Origin: Xylocopa sonorina
Taxonomy: Eukaryota; Arthropoda; Insecta; Hymenoptera; Apidae
Length of the DNA stretch: 64,000 nt
Assembly (NCBI RefSeq): GCF_050948175.1
Contig: NW_027490091.1
Coordinates: 434,001-498,000, forward strand
Reading direction: 5' to 3'
Below, in pieces: positions 53,769 to 64,000 of the stretch (the stretch's first letter is position 1; every line of letters begins with the position of its first letter). Under the pieces are notes generated by a model that saw nothing but the letters and a program-made list of their open reading frames with translations, did not search any database and was not told where the DNA came from. The position numbers and the translations under genes were made by a program.

Positions 53769-56700
53769 TTTTTTTCTTCAAACTATCGCATATACGAAAT
53801 TTAACTCTCGGCAGGAATTTTTTGGTCAAGCTACCATCAATGTTCGAATTTTAACTCACGGTGGGCACTTTTTTCTTCAATCTACTGTCAATATTCAAAT
53901 TTTATCTATTGGTTGATATCTTTTTGTCAAACATTCGTCAATAAACGAATTTTTAAACTAGGTTGTAACTTTTTTCATCAAATTATCGCCTACATACGAA
54001 ATTCAACTCTCGGTGGGAATTTTTTGGTCAAACTACCGTCAATGTACGAATTTTGACTCTCGGTGGGAACTTTTTTCTTCAAACTACTGTCAATACTCAA
54101 ATTTTAACTATTGTTTGAGATCTTTTTGTTAAACAATTGCAAATAAACGAATTTTAATACTAGGTTGGAATTTTTTTCTTCAAACTATCACATATACGAA
54201 ATTTAACTCTCGGCAGGAATTTTTTGGTCAAACTACCGTCAATGTACGAATTTTAACTCTCGGTGGGCACTTTTCTCTTCAAACTACTGTCAATATTCAG
54301 ATTTTAAATATTGGTTGAGATCTTTTTGTTAAACAATTGTAAATAAACGAATTTTAATACTAGGTTGGAATTTTTTCCTTCAAACTATCGCCTATATACG
54401 AAATTTAACTCTCGGTGGGAATTTTTTGGTCAAGCTACCGTCAATGTACGAATTTTAACTCTCGGTGGGCACTTTTTTCTTCAAACTACTGTCAATTTTC
54501 AAATTTTATCTATTGGTTGATATCTTTTTGTCAAACATTCGTCAATAAACGAATTTTTAAACTAGGTTGTAACTTTTTTCATCAAATTATCGCCTACATA
54601 CGAAATTCAACTCTCGGTGGGAATTTTTTGGTCAAACTACCGTCAATGTACGAATTTTGACTCTCGGTGGGAACTTTTTTCTTCAAACTACTGTCAATAC
54701 TCAAATTTTAACTATTGTTTGAGATCTTTTTGTTAAACAATTGCAAATAAACGAATTTTAATACTAGGTTGGAATTTTTTTCTTCAAACTATCACATATA
54801 CGAAATTTAACTCTCGGCAGGAATTTTTTGGTCAAACTACCGTCAATGTACGAATTTTAACTCTCGGTGGGGACTTTTTTCTTCAAACTACTGTCAATAT
54901 TCAAATTTTATCTATTGGTTGATATTTTTTTGTCAAACATTCGTCGATAAACGAATTTTTAAACTAGGTTGTAACTTTTTTCATCAAATTATCGCCTACA
55001 TACGAAATTCAACTCTCGGTGGGAATTTTTTGGTCAAACTACCGTCAATGTACGAATTTTGACTCTCGGTGGGAACTTTTTTCTTCAAGCTACTGTCAAT
55101 ACTCAAATTTTAACTATTGTTTGAGATCTTTTTGTTAAACAATTGTAAATAAACGAATTTTAATACTAGGTTGGAATTTTTTCCTTCAAACTGTCGCCTA
55201 TATACGAAATTTAACTCTCGGTGGGAATTTTTTGGTCAAGCTACCGTCAATGTACGAATTTTAACTCTCGGTGGGCACTTTTTTCTTCAAACTACTGTCA
55301 ATTTTCAAATTTTATCTATTGGTTGATATCTTTTTGTCAAACATTCGTCAATAAACGAATTTTTAAACTAGGTTGTAACTTTTTTCATCAAATTATCGCC
55401 TACATACGAAATTCAACTCTCGGTGGGAATTTTTTGGTCAAACTACCGTCAATGTACGAATTTTGACTCTCGGTGGGAACTTTTTTCTTCAAACTACTGT
55501 CAATACTCAAATTTTAACTATTGTTTGAGATCTTTTTGTTAAACAATTGCAAATAAAGGAATTTTAATACTAGGTTGGAATTTTTTTCTTCGAACTATCG
55601 CATATACGAAATTTAACTCTCGGTAGGAATTTTTTGGTCAAGCTACCGTCAATGTTCAAATTTTAACTTTCGGTGGGCACTTTTTTCTTCAAACTACTGT
55701 CAATACTCAAATTTTAACTATTGTTTGAGATCTTTTTGTTAAACAATTGCAAATAAACGAATTTTAATACTAGGTTGGAATTTTTTTCTTCAAACTATCA
55801 CATATACGAAATTTAACTCTCGGCAGGAATTTTTTGGTCAAACTACCGTCAATGTACGAATTTTAACTCTCGGTGGGCACTTTTCTCTTCAAACTACTGT
55901 CAATATTCAGATTTTAAATATTGGTTGAGATCTTTTTGTTAAACAATTATAAATAAACGAATTTTAATACTAGGTTGGAATTTTTTCCTTCAAACTATCG
56001 CCTATATACGAAATTTAACTCTCGGTGGGAATTTTTTGGTCAAGCTACCGTCAATGTACGAATTTTAACTCTCGGTGGGCACTTTTTTCTTCAAACTACT
56101 GTCAATTTTCAAATTTTATCTATTGGTTGATATCTTTTTGTCAAACATTCGTCAATAAACGAATTTTTAAACTAGGTTGTAACTTTTTTCATCAAATTAT
56201 CGCCTACATACGAAATTCAACTCTCGGTGGGAATTTTTTGGTCAAACTACCGTCAATGTACGAATTTTGACTCTCGGTGGGAACTTTTTTCTTCAAACTA
56301 CTGTCAATACTCAAATTTTAACTATTGTTTGAGATCTTTTTGTTAAACAATTGCAAATAAACGAATTTTAATACTAGGTTGGAATTTTTTTCTTCAAACT
56401 ATCACATATACGAAATTTAACTCTCGGCAGGAATTTTTTGGTCAAACTACCGTCAATGTACGAATTTTAACTCTCGGTGGGCACTTTTCTCTTCAAACTA
56501 CTGTCAATATTCAGATTTTAAATATTGGTTGAGATCTTTTTGTTAAACAATTGTAAATAAACGAATTTTAATACTAGGTTGGAATTTTTTCCTTCAAACT
56601 ATCGCCTATATACGAAATTTAACTCTCGGTGGGAATTTTTTGGTCAAGCTACCGTCAATGTACGAATTTTAACTCTCGGTGGGCACTTTTTTCTTCAAAC

Positions 56701-58449
56701 TACTGTCAATTTTCAAATTTTATCTATTGGTTGATATCTTTTTGTCAAACATTCGTCAATAAACGAATTTTTAAACTAGGTTGTAACTTTTTTCATCAAA
56801 TTATCGCCTACATACGAAATTCAACTCTCGGTGGGAATTTTTTGGTCAAACTACCGTCAATGTACGAATTTTAACTCTCGGTGGGCACTTTTCTCTTCAA
56901 ACTACTGTCAATATTCAGATTTTAAATATTGGTTGAGATCTTTTTGTTAAACAATTGTAAATAAACGAATTTTAATACTAGGTTGGAATTTTTTCCTTCA
57001 AACTATCGCCTATATACGAAATTTAACTCTCGGTGGGAATTTTTTGGTCAAGCTACCGTCAATGTACGAATTTTAACTCTCGGTGGGCACTTCTTTCTTC
57101 AAACTACTGTCAATTTTCAAATTTTATCTATTGGTTGATATCTTTTTGTCAAACATTCGTCAATAAACGAATTTTTAAACTAGGTTGTAACTTTTTTCAT
57201 CAAATTATCGCCTACATACGAAATTCAACTCTCGGTGGGAATTTTTTGGTCAAACTACCGTCAATGTACGAATTTTGACTCTCGGTGGGAACTTTTTTCT
57301 TCAAACTACTGTCAATACTCAAATTTTAACTATTGTTTGAGATCTTTTTGTTAAACAATTGCAAATAAACGAATTTTAATACTAGGTTGGAATTTTTTTC
57401 TTCAAACTATCACATATACGAAATTTAACTCTCGGCAGGAATTTTTTGGTCAAACTACCGTCAATGTACGAATTTTAACTCTCGGTGGGGACTTTTTTCT
57501 TCAAACTACTGTCAATATTCAAATTTTATCTATTGGTTGATATTTTTTTGTCAAACATTCGTCGATAAACGAATTTTTAAACTAGGTTGTAACTTTTTTC
57601 ATCAAATTATCGCCTACATACGAAATTCAACTCTCGGTGGGAATTTTTTGGTCAAACTACCGTCAATGTACGAATTTTGACTCTCGGTGGGAACTTTTTT
57701 CTTCAAGCTACTGTCAATACTCAAATTTTAACTATTGTTTGAGATCTTTTTGTTAAACAATTGTAAATAAACGAATTTTAATACTAGGTTGGAATTTTTT
57801 CCTTCAAACTATCGCCTATATACGAAATTTAACTCTCGGTGGGAATTTTTTGGTCAAGCTACCGTCAATGTACGAATTTTAACCCTCGGTGTGCACTTTT
57901 TTCTTCAAACTACTGTCAATATTCAAATTTTATCTATTGGTTGATATCTTTTTGTCAAACATTCGTCAATAAACGAATTTTTAAACTAGGTTGTAACTTT
58001 TTTCATCAAATTATCGCCTACATACGAAATTCAACTCTCGGTGGGAATTTTTTGGTCAAACTACCGTCAATGTACGAATTTTGACTCTCGCTGGGAACTT
58101 TTTTCTTCAAACTACTGTCAATACTCAAATTTTAACTATTGTTTGAGATCTTTTTGTTAAACAATTGCAAATAAACGAATTTTAATACTAGGTTGGAATT
58201 TTTTTCTTCAAACTATCACATATACGAAATTTAACTCTCGGCAGGAATTTTTTGGTCAAACTACCGTCAATGTACGAATTTTAACTCTCGGTGGGCACTT
58301 TTCTCTTCAAACTACTGTCAATATTCAGATTTTAAATATTGGTTGAGATCTTTTTGTTAAACAATTGTAAATAAACGAATTTTAATACTAGGTTGGAATT
58401 TTTTCCTTCAAACTATCGCCTATATACGAAATTTAACTCTCGGTGGGAA
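53769..58449. repeat. Block 10: mixed monomers with a 2618-bp duplication
   Basis: Monomers of classes P, Q, R and P* follow without a single short period. Two segments match 2618 bp (13 monomers) apart: CTCTCGGTGGGGACT (about 54863 and 57481) and CTTCAAGCTACTG (55083 and 57701), each with the P* GATATTTTTTTGTC and CGTCGATAAACG pair. Near 55630-55740 an S-type A subunit (TGTTCAAATTTTAACTTTCGG) is fused to a Q-type B subunit, the last trace of S in the window. Private changes include ACAATTATAAAT near 55945, CAAACTGTCGCC near 55188, CACTTCTTTCTTC near 57088 and CAATCTACTG near 53878. Confidence 0.83.
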
Positions 58450-61400
58450 TTTTTTGGTCAAGCTACCGTCAATGTACGAATTTTAACTCTCGGTGGGCAC
58501 TTTTTTCTTCAAACTACTGTCAATTTTCAAATTTTATCTATTGGTTGATATCTTTTTGTCAAACATTCGTCAATAAACGAATTTTTAAACTAGGTTGTAA
58601 CTTTTTTCATCAAATTATCGCCTACATACGAAATTCAACTCTCGGTGGGAATTTTTTGGTCAAACTACCGTCAATGTACGAATTTTAACTCTCGGTGGGC
58701 ACTTTTCTCTTCAAACTACTGTCAATATTCAGATTTTAAATATTGGTTGAGATCTTTTTGTTAAACAATTGTAAATAAACGAATTTTAATACTAGGTTGG
58801 AATTTTTTCCTTCAAACTATCGCCTATATACGAAATTTAACTCTCGGTGGGAATTTTTTGGTCAAGCTACCGTCAATGTACGAATTTTAACTCTCGGTGG
58901 GCACTTTTTTCTTCAAACTACTGTCAATTTTCAAATTTTATCTATTGGTTGATATCTTTTTGTCAAACATTCGTCAATAAACGAATTTTTAAACTAGGTT
59001 GTAACTTTTTTCATCAAATTATCGCCTACATACGAAATTCAACTCTCGGTGAGAATTTTTTGGTCAAACTACCGTCAATGTACGAATTTTGACTCTCGGT
59101 GGGAACTTTTTTCTTCAAACTACTGTCAATACTCAAATTTTAACTATTGTTTGAGATCTTTTTGTTAAACAATTGCAAATAAACGAATTTTAATACTAGG
59201 TTGGAATTTTTTTCTTCAAACTATCACATATACGAAATTTAACCCTCGGCAGGAATTTTTTGGTCAAACTACCGTCAATGTACGAATTTTAACTCTCGGT
59301 GGGCACTTTTCTCTTCAAACTACTGTCAATATTCAGATTTTAAATATTGGTTGAGATCTTTTTGTTAAACAATTGTAAATAAACGAATTTTAATACTAGG
59401 TTGGAATTTTTTCCTTCAAACTATCGCCTATATACGAAATTTAACTCTCGGTGGGAATTTTTTGGTCAAGCTACCGTCAATGTACGAATTTTAACTCTCG
59501 GTGGGCACTTTTTTCTTCAAACTACTGTCAATTTTCAAATTTTATCTATTGGTTGATATCTTTTTGTCAAACATTCGTCAATAAACGAATTTTTAAACTA
59601 GGTTGTAACTTTTTTCATCAAATTATCGCCTACATACGAAATTCAACTCTCGGTGGGAATTTTTTGGTCAAACTACCGTCAATGTACGAATTTTAACTCT
59701 CGGTGGGCACTTTTCTCTTCAAACTACTGTCAATATTCAGATTTTAAATATTGGTTGAGATCTTTTTGTTAAACAATTGTAAATAAACGAATTTTAATAC
59801 TAGGTTGGAATTTTTTCCTTCAAACTATCGCCTATATACGAAATTTAACTCTCGGTGGGAATTTTTTGGTCAAGCTACCGTCAATGTACGAATTTTAACT
59901 CTCGGTGGGCACTTTTTTCTTCAAACTACTGTCAATTTTCAAATTTTATCTATTGGTTGATATCTTTTTGTCAAACATTCGTCAATAAACGAATTTTTAA
60001 ACTAGGTTGTAACTTTTTTCATCAAATTATCGCCTACATACGAAATTCAACTCTCGGTGGGAATTTTTTGGTCAAACTACCGTCAATGTACGAATTTTGA
60101 CTCTCGGTGGGAACTTTTTTCTTCAAACTACTGTCAATACTCAAATTTTAACTATTGTTTGAGATCTTTTTGTTAAACAATTGCAAATAAACGAATTTTA
60201 ATACTAGGTTGGAATTTTTTTCTTCAAACTATCACATATACGAAATTTAACCCTCGGCAGGAATTTTTTGGTCAAACTACCGTCAATGTACGAATTTTAA
60301 CTCTCGGTGGGCACTTTTCTCTTCAAACTACTGTCAATATTCAGATTTTAAATATTGGTTGAGATCTTTTTGTTAAACAATTGTAAATAAACGAATTTTA
60401 ATACTAGGTTGGAATTTTTTCCTTCAAACTATCGCCTATATACGAAATTTAACTCTCGGTGGGAATTTTTTGGTCAAGCTACCGTCAATGTACGAATTTT
60501 AACTCTCGGTGGGCACTTTTTTCTTCAAACTACTGTCAATTTTCAAATTTTATCTATTGGTTGATATCTTTTTGTCAAACATTCGTCAATAAACGAATTT
60601 TTAAACTAGGTTGTAACTTTTTTCATCAAATTATCGCCTACATACGAAATTCAACTCTCGGTGGGAATTTTTTGGTCAAACTACCGTCAATGTACGAATT
60701 TTAACTCTCGGTGGGCACTTTTCTCTTCAAACTACTGTCAATATTCAGATTTTAAATATTGGTTGAGATCTTTTTGTTAAACAATTGTAAATAAACGAAT
60801 TTTAATACTAGGTTGGAATTTTTTCCTTCAAACTATCGCCTATATACGAAATTTAACTCTCGGTGGGAATTTTTTGGTCAAGCTACCGTCAATGTACGAA
60901 TTTTAACTCTCGGTGGGCACTTTTTTCTTCAAACTACTGTCAATTTTCAAATTTTATCTATTGGTTGACATCTTTTTGTCAAACATTCGTCAATAAACGA
61001 ATTTTTAAACTAGGTTGTAACTTTTTTCATCAAATTATCGCCTACATACGAAATTCAACTCTCGGTGGGAATTTTTTGGTCAAACTACCGTCAATGTACG
61101 AATTTTGACTCTCGGTGGGAACTTTTTTCTTCAAACTACTGTCAATACTCAAATTTTAACTATTGTTTGAGATCTTTTTGTTAAACAATTGCAAATAAAC
61201 GAATTTTAATACTAGGTTGGAATTTTTTTCTTCAAACTATCACATATACGAAATTTAACTCTCGGCAGGAATTTTTTGGTCAAACTACCGTCAATGTACG
61301 AATTTTAACTCTCGGTGGGCACTTTTCTCTTCAAACTACTGTCAATATTCAGATTTTAAATATTGGTTGAGATCTTTTTGTTAAACAATTGTAAATAAAC

Positions 61401-62279
61401 GAATTTTAATACTAGGTTGGAATTTTTTCCTTCAAACTATCGCCTATATACGAAATTTAACTCTCGGTGGGAATTTTTTGGTCAAGCTACCGTCAATGTA
61501 CGAATTTTAACTCTCGGTGGGCACTTTTTTCTTCAAACTACTGTCAATTTTCAAATTTTATCTATTGGTTGATATCTTTTTGTCAAACATTCGTCAATAA
61601 ACGAATTTTTAAACTAGGTTGTAACTTTTTTCATCAAATTATCGCCTACATACGAAATTCAACTCTCGGTGGGAATTTTTTGGTCAAACTACCGTCAATG
61701 TACGAATTTTAACTCTCGGTGGGCACTTTTCTCTTCAAACTACTGTCAATATTCAGATTTTAAATATTGGTTGAGATCTTTTTGTTAAACAATTGTAAAT
61801 AAACGAATTTTAATACTAGGTTGGAATTTTTTCCTTCAAACTATCGCCTATATACGAAATTTAACTCTCGGTGGGAATTTTTTGGTCAAGCTACCGTCAA
61901 TGTACGAATTTTAACTCTCGGTGGGCACTTTTTTCTTCAAACTACTGTCAATTTTCAAATTTTATCTATTGGTTGATATCTTTTTGTCAAACATTCGTCA
62001 ATAAACGAATTTTTAAACTAGGTTGTAACTTTTTTCATCAAATTATCGCCTACATACGAAATTCAACTCTCGGTGGGAATTTTTTGGTCAAACTACCGTC
62101 AATGTACGAATTTTGACTCTCGGTGGGAACTTTTTTCTTCAAACTACTGTCAATACTCAAATTTTAACTATTGTTTGAGATCTTTTTGTTAAACAATTGC
62201 AAACAAACGAATTTTAATACTAGGTTGGAATTTTTTTCTTCAAACTATCACATATACGAAATTTAACTCTCGGCAGGAA
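58450..62279. repeat. HOR block 11: 1008-bp 5-mers (P-R-P-Q-R), three full copies and a partial
   Basis: Units start at 58450, 59458, 60466 and 61474, each 1008 bp, with order P-R-P-Q-R; the fourth stops after P-R-P-Q and passes into P. The order differs from the 1006-bp 5-mer of block 8 (P-Q-P-Q-R), so the two 5-mers arose separately. Copies are nearly identical. AACCCTCGGCAGG near 59241 and 60249 is shared by copies one and two only. Private changes are GGTGAGAATT near 59049, GGTTGACATC near 60963 and GCAAACAAACG near 62200. A P-R-P-Q stretch at 56636 is a related but degraded copy. Confidence 0.9.
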
Positions 62280-64000
62280 TTTTTTGGTCAAACTACCGTC
62301 AATGTACGAATTTTAACTCTCGGTGGGCACTTTTTTCTTCAAACTACTGTCAATATTCAAATTTTATCTATTGGTTGATATCTTTTTGTCAAACATTCGT
62401 CAATAAACGAATTTTTAAACTAGGTTGTAACTTTTTTCATCAAATTATCGCCTACATACGAAATTCAACTCTCGGTGGGAATTTTTTGGTCAAACTACCG
62501 TCAATGTACGAATTTTGACTCTCGGTGGGAACTTTTTTCTTCAAACTACTGTCAATACTCAAATTTTAACTATTGTTTGAGATCTTTTTGTTAAACAATT
62601 GCAAATAAACGAATTTTAATACTAGGTTGGAATTTTTTTCTTCAAACTATCGCATATACGAAATTTAACTCTCGGCAGGAATTTTTTGGTCAAGCTACCA
62701 TCAATGTTCGAATTTTAACTCACGGTGGGCACTTTTTTCTTCAAACTACTGTCAATATTCAAATTTTATCTATTGGTTGATATCTTTTTGTCAAACATTC
62801 GTCAATAAACGAATTTTTAAACTAGGTTGTAACTTTTTTCATCAAATTATCGCCTACATACGAAATTCAACTCTCGGTGGGAATTTTTTGGTCAAACTAC
62901 CGTCAATGTACGAATTTTGACTCTCGATGGGAACTTTTTTCTTCAAACTACTGTCAATACTCAAATTTTAACTATTGTTTGAGATCTTTTTGTTAAACAA
63001 TTGCAAATAAACGAATTTTAATACTAGGTTGGAATTTTTTTCTTCAAACTATCACATATACGAAATTTAACTCTCGGCAGGAATTTTTTGGTCAAACTAC
63101 CGTCAATGTACGAATTTTAACTCTCGGTGGGCACTTTTCTCTTCAAACTACTGTCAATATTCAGATTTTAAATATTGGTTGAGATCTTTTTGTTAAACAA
63201 TTGTAAATAAACGAATTTTAATACTAGGTTGGAATTTTTTTCTTCAAACTATCACATATACGAAATTTAACTCTCGGCAGGAATTTTTTGGTCAAACTAC
63301 CGTCAATGTACGAATTTTAACTCTCGGTGGGCACTTTTTTCTTCAAACTACTGTCAATATTCAAATTTTAACTATTGTTTGAGATCTTTTTGTTAAACAA
63401 TTGCAAATAAACGAATTTTAATACTAGGTTGGAATTTTTTTCTTCAAACTATCACATATACGAAATTTAACTCTCGGCAGGAATTTTTTGGTCAAACTAC
63501 CGTCAATGTACGAATTTTAACTCTCGGTGGGCACTTTTTTCTTCAAACTACTGTCAATATTCAAATTTTATCTATTGGTTGATATCTTTTTGTCAAACAT
63601 TCGTCAATAAACGAATTTTTAAACTAGGTTGTAACTTTTTTCATCAAATTATCGCCTACATACGAAATTCAACTCTCGGTGGGAATTTTTTGGTCAAACT
63701 ACCGTCAATGTACGAATTTTGACTCTCGGTGGGAACTTTTTTCTTCAAACTACTGTCAATACTCAAATTTTAACTATTGTTTGAGATCTTTTTGTTAAAC
63801 AATTGCAAATAAACGAATTTTAATACTAGGTTGGAATTTTTTTCTTCAAACTATCGCATATACGAAATTTAACTCTCGGCAGGAATTTTTTGGTCAAGCT
63901 ACCATCAATGTTCGAATTTTAACTCACGGTGGGCACTTTTTTCTTCAAACTACTGTCAATATTCAAATTTTATCTATTGGTTGATATCTTTTTGTCAAAC
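62280..64000. repeat. Right edge segment: P/Q dimers, R and two chimeras
   Basis: Order is P, Q, P (CATCAATGTTCG subtype), Q (CTCTCGATGGG), R with a Q-type D (CTTCAAACTATCACATATACG near 63241), then a monomer whose A and first part of B are P- or R-like (CAATATTCAAATTTTAAC) but whose remainder is Q-type (GTTTGAGATC, CAATTGCAAAT), then P, Q and a P cut by the window edge in its C subunit. No repeat period can be set because the partner copies would lie beyond 64000. Confidence 0.82.

Larger units (their letters stand above)
1..64000. repeat. Satellite DNA array, ~201-bp monomer, with higher-order repeats
   Basis: The complete window is a head-to-tail array of about 318 monomers of 200-202 bp, all in one orientation. 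Each monomer can be followed by eye from its T tract and GGTCAA motif to the next. I saw no inverted monomer, no inserted mobile element and no unique DNA. Composition is AT-rich: about 64 of 202 bases are G or C in one P monomer. Neighbouring monomers of different classes are clearly diverged, whereas copies one HOR apart are nearly identical, which is the signature of unequal crossover or conversion acting on multi-monomer units. By analogy with known HOR satellites this is probably eukaryotic centromeric, pericentromeric or subtelomeric heterochromatin, but nothing here proves the location. The family was not recognised. Both edges are inside monomers, so the true array is longer. Confidence 0.97.

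Noticed and set aside
1..64000. CRISPR array
   Set aside because: Repeats are regular at about 50 and 200 bp, but there are no unique spacers: everything between conserved motifs is itself repeated, and no cas genes are present.
1..64000. Ribosomal DNA, tRNA or other structured RNA gene cluster
   Set aside because: Monomers have no tRNA A/B-box arrangement, rRNA-like conserved core or long stable stem, and repeated T6 runs would stop RNA polymerase III.
1..64000. LTRs or terminal repeats of a mobile element
   Set aside because: No terminal inverted repeats, target-site duplications, primer-binding site or coding domain could be found; the only repeats are satellite monomers.
1..64000. Assembly artefact producing the perfect repeats
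   Set aside because: Unit-specific variants, private single-base changes and varied HOR lengths argue against simple assembler duplication. Exact copy number in homogeneous blocks (8049-12275, 47081-50098, 58450-61473) still cannot be verified from sequence alone.

Overview
The whole 64-kb window is one uninterrupted tandem satellite-DNA array. I found no protein-coding gene, RNA gene, transposon, CRISPR array, telomeric repeat or unique sequence. The architecture (about 200-bp monomers, AT-rich at roughly 68% by hand count of one monomer, higher-order repeats, single orientation) is typical of eukaryotic heterochromatin such as centromeric, pericentromeric or subtelomeric blocks. I do not recognise the satellite family and cannot name the species. 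Both window edges cut through monomers, so the array continues on both sides.

The array has at least four nested levels. (1) A basic unit of about 50 bp begins with a T5-T7 tract, carries a TCAA/CAAA-type motif and an AATTTT core, and often ends in a CTCGGTGGGAA-like tail. (2) Four diverged versions (A, B, C, D; 51+52+49+50 bp in the example at 1407-1608) make a monomer of 200-202 bp. (3) Monomers fall into classes that I call P (GATATC in B), Q (GTTTGAGATC in B), R (CTTTTCTCTTC and TTCAGATTTTAAA), S (TTCATATTTT) and T (TTCAGATTTTATC). P and Q usually alternate as a 402-bp dimer. (4) Dimers plus R, S or T form higher-order repeats (HORs) of 5, 7, 8, 9, 10, 11 or 12 monomers, and two 4429-bp 22-mers.

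Layout: 1-1205 edge segment; 1206-4023 two 1409-bp 7-mers; 4024-8048 two ~2012-bp 10-mers headed by an S/P chimera; 8049-12275 three 1409-bp 7-mers; 12276-20326 mixed 7-, 8- and 10-mers; 20327-29588 the 22-mer super-repeat; 29589-42453 the T-bearing HOR (10-mer of 2010 bp with 8- and 6-mer derivatives); 42454-46476 an 1811-bp 9-mer duplication and mixed monomers; 46477-50098 1006-bp 5-mers; 50099-53567 a 2413-bp 12-mer duplication; 53568-53768 a half-monomer register slip; 53769-58449 mixed; 58450-62279 1008-bp 5-mers; 62280-64000 mixed to the edge. S dominates the left half, T is confined to about 30-41 kb, and R becomes common on the right, so the window samples successive local expansions.

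The many 64-101 codon open frames are by-products of the repeat: they begin at GTG or TTG, cross monomer boundaries and recur with the monomer period. The features that might have biological function are DNA-level ones: a conserved CGT-N6-ACG dyad in subunits A and C, regularly spaced T tracts, and a recurring AATAAA on the + strand.
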